Shown piece after piece: positions 32,691 to 41,849 of a stretch of 64,000 nucleotides of DNA; the first letter of the stretch is position 1, and every line of letters begins with the position of its first letter. A program made the position numbers and the translations under genes. The notes beneath the pieces were generated by a model that saw only the letters and a list, made by a program, of their open reading frames with translations, made no database searches and had not been told where the DNA came from. This DNA is from Aedes albopictus (Eukaryota; Arthropoda; Insecta; Diptera; Culicidae). The DNA is taken from the NCBI RefSeq assembly GCF_035046485.1, contig NC_085137.1:312243164-312307163 (forward strand), written 5' to 3'.

Positions 32691-35267
32691 TCAGCTGTTC
32701 CTTGTCCTACCACTTTGCTGGAAATTCTTTAGCCAATGTAAAACCCCTGCATAAGCAACATGCAGGTTGTCGGTGTCCGTCCGTTTATTTATTGTGTTTG
32801 GTGTGTTGTTTATGTGGCAGCTTTCCAGAATCGGCAAATTTCTTCCCTTGTGTGTTGTGTCTAAAATTCTTGCTTCGTTGAGCTTGAATGTGTGGTTTTC
32901 CGAGGCTGCGTGATTCACCAGGGCCGTTGTTTCCATTACCGCCTGGATAGCAGCATCTTCGGTTGTGTGACCAGCGCTCTGTAGTGTTTGTAACTTCTTC
33001 ATGTTGGATTTGTGTTTTGATATCCGCGCCTTCAGCTTCTGTGTTGTCATGCCTATATAGCAAGCATCGCAATCAGCACAGTCTACCTGATAGATGACAT
33101 TATGACGATCTTCTATCGGTGTTGCATCTTTCACTAGTGGAAGTAGTGAACCAATGTTTTTGTGTTGCTTGCTTGCTATATGTACATTTGGGAATTCCCG
33201 ACGTAATGTTTTTGTTATTGTTTGTGTCAGTCCATGTATGTTCGTGAGTGAGTAGTATGTTTTTGTCGATTCTTGCTGTTCATTTTCATTACTACTCACT
33301 TCCATAGCTGTTTCGTCGGTTGGACTACCACTTATACGATGTATCACTCGATTGATAATGTTCGAGGGGTAATCGTTGGTCCTCAGGAGCCCGAAAATTA
33401 TTGATTTTGCTTTTTTCAGACTCAGATTTGTTGAAAACCGGAGGACCCGTTTGGCAAAGTTGAAGGCGACGTTCATCTTGAGACTCATCGGATGTCCTGA
33501 ATGGTAGTTCAGGAATCTACCCGACGAGATTGCTTTCCTGTACCATTCTGTTTTGATTGTGCGGTCCTCTTGGCGTACCAGCAGCAAGTCGAGGAAGGGC
33601 AGTCGGCAGTTTTCTTCCTTTTCGACGGTAAACTGAATGTTCGTGTTTTGTTGGTTGAAGACGTTGAGTACTTCTTCGACTTTCTCGACTGGGAGCGCCA
33701 GGAAAAGGTCATCAACGTACTTTTTCAGATACGGAATGACCACGGTGGTGGCGGCTACTGCATCGTCCAGAAGATCCTCCATCACGTACTCGGCAATTAT
33801 CGGCGACAGTGGGCTTCCCATTGCTGTACCGAAGATTTGCTGATAATACGTCCCTTCGAACACGAAATAACTGGCATCTATACAGAACTCTGTGACTTCC
33901 CAGAACAGATCAAGACAAATAGCTGTATGTTTCTTGATCTCGTCCCAGTGTTTGAAGATGCTCTGCTTCATGAGACTTTTGGGGATGGACGGGAAAAGTG
34001 CTACTACATCAAACGAGACCAGGATGTATCCTTCCGGGAGCTCAATCGAGTTAGCGTAATCGCAAAAGGAGAAGGAATCCTTTATGTTGTACTTACTCAC
34101 TATAGCTTTTTGAAGCACGTTCGCTACGAATTTGGAGAGCTCATAGGTCGGCGCGGTCACGCAGGGTACAACAGGTCTCAATGGAAGGCCGGGTTTGTGT
34201 GCCTTGGGCAGACCATAGATTTTAGGACACACTGCTTTGTAGGTCTTCAATCTCGATGCGTGATAGGGATCAATTAGCTTGAGATCCTGAAGCCGTTTCA
34301 CGATGGTGTTGTTCTGATTCTGGAACCCGTTCGTTAGGTCTTTTGTTACCTGTCGGTACGTTTTACTATCCTCCAGTAGACTTTTCATCTTGGACGTGTA
34401 GTCTGTCCGCTCCATCACTACTGTTCGATTGCCTTTGTCCGAATTCACCACGATGATCCCAGGATGCGCTTTGAGAAAGGCCTTGGTGCGTTTTTCGGCG
34501 TTATAATAGAACCTCGCTTTTGGGTCGTTGGTGTCCGTATTCTGCATCCTGTGTAGGTAGTTCTGGATCTGATTGGCCACGGCGCATCGGGTTCGATCCT
34601 GTACCGCCGCATCGTTATTAGTCTTGATGATAGACTCCACATCCGCTATGAAGTGGAACATCGGAACTTCGGCCAAATGTTTGTATGGTAGTGCGAATTT
34701 TGAACCTAGGCTTAGTAAGTGCTCCACTTCTGCTGGCAGATCTACGGTTGTAGCATTCAAAATGGCCTTGTCATTCAATGATGGTTCTTCAACGTTATGA
34801 GTCTGGTTTGGTGCGTTGATCAGTGCTAGAAACTTGCCTTCTATTTTCTTCTCCGCTTGAGCTCTAGCCTTGCTCCGGAAGGCCATTTGTCGCTCCAGGA
34901 ATGCCTTGGAAATCTCGTCGGGTACGGTTTGCTCGATTCTAGTGCCCAAATCTTCGATTTGTCGATGGTACGTCGTGAGCTTGAAAAACGTGTGTTGTAC
35001 CTCAGTATTCAAAACGGACTTTTTGAATCTGGCAATATCTCTCTCCAGTTTCGTGAGATAGGGACTTCGTTCTTCCAAGAGCTCAGAAACGCATTTGAAT
35101 GAGTTCTGAATGTGTGCTGGGAACAACCCTTCACGACGACATTTTAGAAGGAAGTTTTTCCGCGTCTCCATGTTGCCTAGTTTACGATTTATGTCTGCGT
35201 AGTGTTTGAAATCGTGTTTAACGATGGTACCAAATTCCTGGTCAATCTGGTTGTAAAACCCTGCCAT
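32691..35267 (-). CDS. Penelope-like element polyprotein (reverse transcriptase + GIY-YIG endonuclease)
   Basis: An uninterrupted 858-residue frame. Residues 1-290 are a charged, partly helical N-terminal region. YGLPKAHK (about 350) starts the Penelope-type palm; SFDVVALFPSIP is motif A; FGTAMGSPLSP (about 480) is motif B; the catalytic YVDD is at 517-520. FLDLLLVR and WYRKAISSGRFLNYHSGHP follow. The C-terminal domain (about 715-815) has NVIYQVDC..CYIG, the GIY-YIG nuclease signature, then KARISKH. It should copy the element RNA onto nicked DNA. The length fits complete family members. The start ATG lies 40 bp inside the right pseudo-LTR. No stop or frameshift is present, so activity is possible, although target duplications could not be read. 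Confidence 0.95.
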   Translation of the reverse strand: MAGFYNQIDQEFGTIVKHDFKHYADINRKLGNMETRKNFLLKCRREGLFPAHIQNSFKCVSELLEERSPYLTKLERDIARFKKSVLNTEVQHTFFKLTTYHRQIEDLGTRIEQTVPDEISKAFLERQMAFRSKARAQAEKKIEGKFLALINAPNQTHNVEEPSLNDKAILNATTVDLPAEVEHLLSLGSKFALPYKHLAEVPMFHFIADVESIIKTNNDAAVQDRTRCAVANQIQNYLHRMQNTDTNDPKARFYYNAEKRTKAFLKAHPGIIVVNSDKGNRTVVMERTDYTSKMKSLLEDSKTYRQVTKDLTNGFQNQNNTIVKRLQDLKLIDPYHASRLKTYKAVCPKIYGLPKAHKPGLPLRPVVPCVTAPTYELSKFVANVLQKAIVSKYNIKDSFSFCDYANSIELPEGYILVSFDVVALFPSIPKSLMKQSIFKHWDEIKKHTAICLDLFWEVTEFCIDASYFVFEGTYYQQIFGTAMGSPLSPIIAEYVMEDLLDDAVAATTVVIPYLKKYVDDLFLALPVEKVEEVLNVFNQQNTNIQFTVEKEENCRLPFLDLLLVRQEDRTIKTEWYRKAISSGRFLNYHSGHPMSLKMNVAFNFAKRVLRFSTNLSLKKAKSIIFGLLRTNDYPSNIINRVIHRISGSPTDETAMEVSSNENEQQESTKTYYSLTNIHGLTQTITKTLRREFPNVHIASKQHKNIGSLLPLVKDATPIEDRHNVIYQVDCADCDACYIGMTTQKLKARISKHKSNMKKLQTLQSAGHTTEDAAIQAVMETTALVNHAASENHTFKLNEARILDTTHKGRNLPILESCHINNTPNTINKRTDTDNLHVAYAGVLHWLKNFQQSGRTRNS

Positions 35268-35307
35268 GGTTCTACTTGCTAAACGTATTTCGACTGTATG
35301 GTTGATA

Positions 35308-35505
35308 CTCGAAGAGATGGCTTTCCAGTCTTGACAAAAATAAAAATACTGCTATTTTATCTTGTCCGACGTTTCGGTCCGTTTGGGACCTTCTTCTGGG
35401 ACTCTAAAAGATTATTTATTACATCCATTAGAAAATTTTTACAAACAAAAAACTTTACAATTTTTACCGATTTTTACAGATTTTTCGTCCAGTGTTGTTC
35501 TGTGG
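35308..35505 (-). repeat. Pseudo-LTR of Penelope-like element 1, 5' side
   Basis: Direct repeat of 32161-32354, collinear to TTGTTCTGTGG, after which the flanks differ (AACGTCTAAATG versus CAGTTCCACG). As the upstream repeat it is likely to hold the promoter for the 858-residue ORF. It contains the second hammerhead-like core. Confidence 0.9.
35364..35402 (-). ncRNA. Hammerhead-ribozyme-like motif, element 1, copy b
   Basis: Identical to the copy at 32217-32255, including the U-to-A change in the CUGANGA core. Because both copies share the change, it was in the parent template and did not arise after insertion. Confidence 0.65.
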
Positions 35506-36084
35506 CAGTTCCACGTACAGAGTTTCCAATTGCAAGTCCTTTTTGTTTACCGGGGAAGTTGCCGTTGGTCTCGGTTCGTTTCATTCTGTTGTAATTGTTT
35601 TTACGGCTGAAGCGCACGGTCGGACATCAACCTCCTATTTTTCGGACTAAAATGGTGCACAGTATAGCTTAGAGTCCTTTCCTAGCACTCGGACATCGAT
35701 CAGCCGTCCCTAACATGTGAATCAGACGCTGTTGTGAGCTGATCTCCTGGAGAACAGATGCTCAGGCTATGTTCCCATCGGGATCTTGCTCGATCTTGCT
35801 TAACCTTCCCAAAGCATTACGCTGCGAACTGCTGGCTGAGATAGTGTACGATTTGGGGGTAAAAATGACCCTAATGCGCAAGGAGGGTTAGGGTTGCTCT
35901 TAGTCCGGTCGGTGTCATACGGAGGTGGGGATAGGAGTTGCTAGAGAGAGGCCAATGGATCTCAATGTAATCAGAATTACCTTAAATAACCATGAACTGC
36001 AGTCTTTACTGTGCCTGGGACCAAGGTGTGTCATGCCAAGGCGGCTGTCAATATTGCATGCACTGCAGGCCTCAAAGTAGATTA
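35506..36084. other. Unassigned, possibly retroelement leader or 3' UTR
   Basis: A GC-balanced stretch with TCGGACATCAACC, CTCGGACATCGATCAGCCG and GGGGGTAAAAATGACCC. No frame with a domain. The tone is that of LINE untranslated sequence, but no match elsewhere in the window defines it. Confidence 0.35.
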
Positions 36085-36218
36085 TAGTCCTGTTCAATGA
36101 AGCAGGTTGAACTTGCTCGAAGTTGCTTCGTCCTGTTCCTGCCCTTTTGTTAACAAATTGGTAAGAGCAGGATGAAGCAACTTCGAGCAAGGTCAACCTA
36201 CCTCGTTGAACACGACTA
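36085..36218. mobile_element. Hairpin MITE, 134 bp
   Basis: TAGTCCTGTTCAATGAAGCA.. and the inverted right arm TAGTCGTGTTCAACGAGGTA.. pair along nearly the full length (GGTTGAACTTGCTCGAAGTT with its complement). The loop is about GTTAACAAATT. Confidence 0.85.
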
Positions 36219-36835
36219 ATGTTGCATGCAATGATTTTTTTTTTAATTATTTCTCATTGATAATGATCAATAATATGTTCCCAATTATCAATGTTACCCA
36301 GCGTTACGGTACCCCGCGCTGTTGCTGGTTACGCTCTGATGCTACGAAATTACCCAAAGCAGAACATTTAGCGACATTTCACAACTGCAACCGGCTGGGG
36401 CCCACGACCGGGGGCATAACCTCAACTCCAACGCACGATCCTCATTTCGAACAGCCGACGTCGCGTCGGACTCAGACAAGGCTGTAAACCTCGCGGAGGA
36501 TATAAATCCTCTCCCAACCCGATTGATTGTAGGTATTGGACAAAGCCGACTTGCCGGGGAGGATCAAGTTCCCAAAGTCGTAAAGCAATCAAGCGATCCG
36601 CCGCGTGTGCGTCCAAGGCTTTGTGGTGCGCCCGGTCAGTCAGTGGTTTTTGGTTGGATCAAGCTGCGGTTCGCAGGACACACCGGTGGATTTAAATTAA
36701 TTAAGACCGCTTGGTCTCACGATATGGGTGAAAAATGGTTGCTTTCCTTTTCGGGATCGGTGGTCGCGGATTTGTTCTGTTCTGTAGGCCTAATGGCAGA
36801 TAAAGTTGTATCCAATGATGTTACTGTTTGACATG
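36219..36835. other. Unassigned GC-richer sequence, no recognised gene
   Basis: 36300-36700 is GC-rich with open frames on both strands (36422-36616 minus, 36523-36831 plus), none with a domain I know. It may be LINE 5' sequence. Confidence 0.35.
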
Positions 36836-37052
36836 TAGGGTCTGGAACCATTTGCGCTGGAGAACTTATTTTGGGTACATGCTGCTATAATGTAGTCAAT
36901 TTCAAACCGATTGACTTGAAGTTTTGATCATGGGAAGACACTGTACGTATCTGATCGTGTCTCAAAAATTAAGTTAATCGGTTCAAATTTGACTGATTTC
37001 GAGCAGCAAGTGCCCAAAAAAGGTCCCCCTGCCCAAATGATCCCAGACTCTA
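36836..37052. mobile_element. MITE, 217 bp, CATG duplication
   Basis: TAGGGTCTGGAACCATTTG pairs with the inverted end TAGAGTCTGGGATCATTTG (16 of 19). CATG flanks both sides (36832-36835 and 37053-37056). No coding frame. Confidence 0.8.
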
Positions 37053-37622
37053 CATGTATTTAAAACAGATACTTTGTAAAAATCTTTCTAATCCACTTGC
37101 CGTTTGGGATAAGGTTCATCAATATTGTGAATTAAGCCGATTCAGAGAAACAACCAAACTAAAGGAATTTCGATTGTTAAGACTGGTTCGCCGTTGCGAC
37201 TTTCTATTGTAGCGGTAAGGAGTGTTCTACGTGTACAGATTAGAATGGATGGATCAGATTTTTTTTTTTTGCTGTATGATTACCATATAAGCTGTTAATA
37301 GAGATTTCTAGCACATATAAACTAATTTTGAAAACTCAAAGAAACCAGTAGTGTTTCTTTTAAATGAGTTTCAAAACTAATGTCATAGCTATTATTAGCT
37401 CTTTCATCAACAATTTATTCATGTTCAGATATTCTGAAACTGTTACATTAAGGTTTTATACAGCAAATTATGTCATCTTTTTGATGGTCTGCATATTGGA
37501 GTAACGAAAACAAAAACAAAAAACAAAAAACATGGTGGATGTTTCGATTACAATATGCAACATCTGAGTTCTTTTAAATTTCGCTGAAAACATGCAGTGC
37601 CATCTCGTTTCATAAGTTAAAA
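37053..37622. other. No gene seen; AT-rich
   Basis: AT-rich with homopolymers (T10 near 37260, AAACAAAAAC near 37510). No repeat boundary recognised. Confidence 0.45.
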
Positions 37623-37845
37623 CCAACATTTCAAAAGGGCGTAACTGCATTTACAACCAATGCCTTCTCACAAAGCTGTGGAGCGTATTCCATCCCTCTC
37701 GAGCAATCCACTAGCACAAATAGAAAGATAAAATCCTCCTCTTTCGATTAATGAATGTGAATTGCGTGAGATGAATGAAATACGACCCACAGCTCTGTGA
37801 GAAGGCATTGGTTGCGAAAGCAGTTACGCCCTTTTGAAATGTTGG
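37623..37845. mobile_element. MITE, 223 bp, about 60-bp TIR
   Basis: CCAACATTTCAAAAGGGCGT.. AACTGC..ACCAATGCCTTCTCACA pairs with the inverted right arm, which differs at a few positions only. The loop is about 100 bp. No target duplication could be fixed. Confidence 0.85.
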
Positions 37846-38552
37846 TGCCGAGTTGTACTTTAAAATACAAAAAACCCCAGATGTTAAACAGTAAATCTCT
37901 TTTTGAGGAAAGTTGGATTGAAATAAACTAAACTATTAGCGCTCATTATCGCTACAGCTTCAAGCCAAAGATACGCATGGAATTCATCCGAATCTGTTTG
38001 ATTTCCGACGCATAAACAAAATCTGGCTGTTCAACTTGTCGTGTGTTCTTCATTTGCAAATCCATGGCCCGTTCGATGTTTGCCCAAATAGTAAAGCACG
38101 GCTCGCTAAATGTACCTGTGCCAAAATTATAGATTTTCGTACGTCAATACGATGCGATCGCTTGGAAGTGGTACTCATGTGAGCTCGAGCAGCCAACAAT
38201 AGTCGCTAATTGTCACGTGCAAAAAATAGAAATGGAGATCAAATACATGGCATACGAGTGATAATCATGTCAATTCAGATGGCATTCGGTGCCATCAATC
38301 GCATAAAAAAAGGGGTTGGTCTGTTGCTGTGCTATATACTTTTGTTAACATTTCGAGCTTTGCAATATATACTACTGCAAAAGTTTTCATAGAAAAAAAA
38401 ACTAGTTTGGCCAAAATACCTAAGTAACAATACAGAGCGTGTCAGCTATACTATATCAGAACGCAAGGCAAAATAGTGCCATGTGGTAACCAGGGTTGCT
38501 GACTCGCAAGTCCAAAGTCGCCGACATTTTGTATGATAATCGAATTAAAAAA
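37846..38552. other. No gene seen
   Basis: Intergenic sequence without recognisable repeats or frames; the small plus-strand frame at 38210-38392 has no domain. Confidence 0.45.
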
Positions 38553-39369
38553 CCCAGATTAATCCACCTAGTGGTGATAGTGCCTTTCTCGTCGAATATG
38601 TACTCATAAACTTTTCTTCGACGTTAGCCAAAATGTTCCTGAATCCTGAAAACACTTTACACTAGCAACAATTTTAACAAAGCCATAATCGATTTTCGAA
38701 ACTTATTGATGATGCATATTCCGATGTTATGTTCAACAGCAAAACAGAGCAGAAAAAGATCAGACCTCTCAGTTGATTGCTTGACCACCTTAACTCTAGT
38801 CGTGTATTGGGGTCATTGTGACTCCATTCCATCCACTACGGCAGCGGGGTGAGCGTCAGCTAATGCTTGAAGAAGGTTAACTTTATTCAAAATCACAGAT
38901 CACTTTGTGATCCTCGCCTATGTTCATTTCAGCACACTTTAGGCTATATTTTATTATCATTGGTAACACGATTCATGTAAAATTTGACCTTCCTACGAGG
39001 AAAATGCAGAAAATGTAGATTTTCCATTCCAATTTCAATCGCAATGAGAAGAGTGAGGGCTCAACCAGCCGCACCCAAATTGTGAGTAGTAATTTTAGAA
39101 GCATAAGGAGATTGGAGATTGAAAAACTGTATAAGGTTGATGCGACTAAATTATATTTTTATATAAAACGCTGATCCATCCTACTATACATTTACATCAC
39201 AGGAATCTGATATGGTGTGATTTGAAGAGATCGCTTTGGTCACGATTTCGTTCTCTCGCATATATGAAGACTTTGATCATTTCTTCATTTATAATCTTAC
39301 TTAACGTTTAAATGCTATCAAAAAAGCCACAATTTGATTTATCGCTTTGACATTTATTTTGTTAACCTT

Positions 39370-41160
39370 TATAATTCCGCTATTTGATGTGCAGCTTGCA
39401 TGGGTTTGGTTAAACTTTACGTTTGACTACTTCCGGCGGGACACCTGGAACTGATTCCGGTTATCTCAAATATGGTCTTAGACTATGTTTTTGTCAACTG
39501 TTTATCACGTGACCTGAAAAGCCGGAAAATGATGTGATTTGAGGCTATTTTCTTGCTAACCGTTCGGCAAATTTTTGAAAATGCCGCGATTTTATGTATC
39601 GCATGCGTGGTTTTGGTTCATTTCTATCAAATCACACCCGCAACCGATTCCGAACTACTGTGACCTGAGACTATTTTCTTGTTGACTGTTCATCACCTCT
39701 CTATATTTTACCACTTCCGACGCGTTACTCGTCTTGTCACCAGTTCTGGAACCCTACCGGTTCTCCCAAATATGGTCTGAGATTATTTGTTGGTTAACCG
39801 TTTATCTGACTGAATAAGTCATCGATATGTCGCATGTATTGGATCTCTTTTACATTTGATCATTTCTGGCGGGACACCCGTAATCAGTTCCGTAACACAC
39901 TGATAGGGCTTGCGTCTATTTTCTTGCAACTGTTCATCATGTTACCTAAAAAGCCGTGATTTGAGGTATCGCATGCATGGGTTTGGTGTCACTTCCGGCC
40001 CGGAACCGGTTGCGAAACACTACCGATAGTCTCTTTAATAGTCTGAGCCTATTTGCTTGCTAAAGTTTATTAGGTTATCAAAAAATCCATGGGTTTGGTT
40101 CAATTTTATATTTAGCCGCTTTCGGAGGGAACTAGTTTCGGCACTACTGACAGTCCATAATGTGGTCTTAGCCTACTTCCTCAATAACCGGTCATCAAGT
40201 TGTCGAAAAAGCCGTGATTTGATTTGCCGTATGCAAGAGTTTCGTCAACTTTTATATACGGCCACTTCCGGCGGAACACCCGGAACCGGTTCTGAAACAC
40301 TACCGGTTCATATAAGGTCTGAGACTGTTTTCTTGCTAACTGATCATCAGGTTATCGAAAATGCCGTAGTTTGATGTGCCGCATGCATGGGTTTGGATCA
40401 CTTTTATATGTGACCACTTCCAGCGGGAAATCCGGAACCGGTTCCGATACACTGCCGGTTCACATATGGTCTGAGTCTTTTTTTATGCCAACCTTTCATT
40501 GGGTTATCAAAAAAGTCGCGCTTTGATATATCGCATGCATGGATTTGGTTCACTTTTATATTTGGTCACTTCCTGCGGGACTCCCGGAACCAGTACCGGA
40601 ACACTACCGGTTTATATATGGTCTGAGACTGTTTTCTTGCTGACTGTTCATCAGGTTATCCAAAATGCCGCAATTTGATGTGTCGCATGCATGGATTTGG
40701 TTCACTTTTATATTTGGCCACTTCCGGCGGGACTCCCGGAACCGGTTCCGGAACACTACCGGTTCAGATATGGTCTGAGACTGTTTTCTTGCTGACTGTT
40801 CATCAGGTTATCCAAAATGCCGCAATTTTATGTATCGCATGCATGGATTTGGTTCACTTTTATATTTGGCCACTTCCGGCGGGACTCCCGGAACCGGTTC
40901 CGGAACACTCCCGGTTCAGATATGGTCTGAGACTATTTTCTTGCTGATTGTTCATCAGGTTATCCAAAATGCCGCAATTTGATGTGTCGCATGCATGGAT
41001 TTGGTTCACTTTTATATTTGGCCACTTCCGGTGGGACTACCGGAACCGGTTCCGGAACACTACCGGTTCAGATATGGTCTGAGACTGTTTTCTTGCTGAC
41101 TGTTCATCAGGTTATCCAAAATGCCGCAGTTTGATGTGTCGCATGTATGTGTTTGTTACA
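39370..41160 (+). repeat. ~152-bp tandem repeats inside the retroposon
   Basis: The phrase GATGTGTCGCATGCATGGAT recurs at about 40372, 40524, 40677, 40829, 40980 and 41132, a steady 151-153 bp step. Earlier units (39380-40240) are shorter or eroded. Each unit carries CACTTCCGGCGGGA, GGAACCGGTTCCGGAACAC (a near-palindrome), ATATGGTCTGAGACTG and TCATCAGGTTATCC. The central four units are the most alike, as in unequal-crossover homogenisation. Confidence 0.92.
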
Positions 41161-41345
41161 TTTTTATGTATGGCCCCTTCCAAGGGTACTGGTCCGGAAC
41201 ACGTAAATGGCCATAACTCCGGAACGGCTGGACCGATCCGGACCATTTTCAATAGGAAACAATGGTACCAGATTCCGCGTCGAATGAACCGTTGGTCATT
41301 AAAATCGGTTGAGGTTTACTGCCAAAAAGTGATGTGAGTTTATTT

Positions 41346-41390
41346 GTTCACACACATACACACACACACACACATACACACACACAGACA
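41346..41390. repeat. CA-rich microsatellite
   Basis: (CA)n with ACATAC interruptions, at the same place in the element as the TG tract at 7018-7063 in the other copy. Confidence 0.85.
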
Positions 41391-41520
41391 TCACCTCAAT
41401 TCGTCGAGCTGAGTTGATTGGCATATGTGACTTGACCCTCCGAGCCTTCTATGAAAAAGTCGTTTTTGGAGTGAACATATAGCCTTTCCAGTACACTTAG
41501 TGTACGAGAAAGGCAAAAAA

Positions 41521-41849
41521 TCTTAATTCTCAAATGTTTTTCATCACATAAACCGTACATGCCCAACTTACCTAGCCACCGCAGCAAGAAAACGCAATGG
41601 AAAGAGAATCTAATTGGCTGAGCGCAGGAAAGCACGGGTCGGAATGATATGCGAAGATGTTATGTAATTGTAAATGTTGCTCGGTACAAGATTGCGCCGA
41701 TGCCATGTGCATTGATCGGGAAATAAATGGCAGGCAAAACAAGAATGATGGTATGAAATTGGGCTGCAAAACGGTGAGTCGTCCAACATAGCTCTGGTCC
41801 CCACAAGTTCCTACCTCATGCTTCCACGGGTCAAGCGATGACAAAGACT
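41521..41849. other. No gene seen
   Basis: Sequence between the retroposon tail and the LINE leader, without recognisable content. Confidence 0.4.

Larger units (their letters stand above)
38553..41520 (+). mobile_element. Satellite-bearing retroposon, copy 2, about 3 kb
   Basis: The left end is CCACCTAGTGGTGATAGTGC then CTTTCTCGTCG. The right end is GAGTGAACATATAGCC, then TTTCC..GTACAC..GTGTACGAGAAAGGCAAAAAA, identical in layout to the 3' end of the R1-like LINE at 5268. This suggests LINE-driven mobilisation. The middle (39370-41160) is a tandem array, then a single-copy head (ATAACTCCGGAACGGCTGG), a CA microsatellite and the terminal hairpin. No ORF of note. A diverged reverse-oriented copy is at 7064-8043 and 11708-11790. 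Confidence 0.8.

Noticed and set aside
33501..34277. 258-residue plus-strand frame opposite Penelope element 1
   Set aside because: Antisense to the intact 858-residue RT frame; codon structure follows the minus-strand gene.
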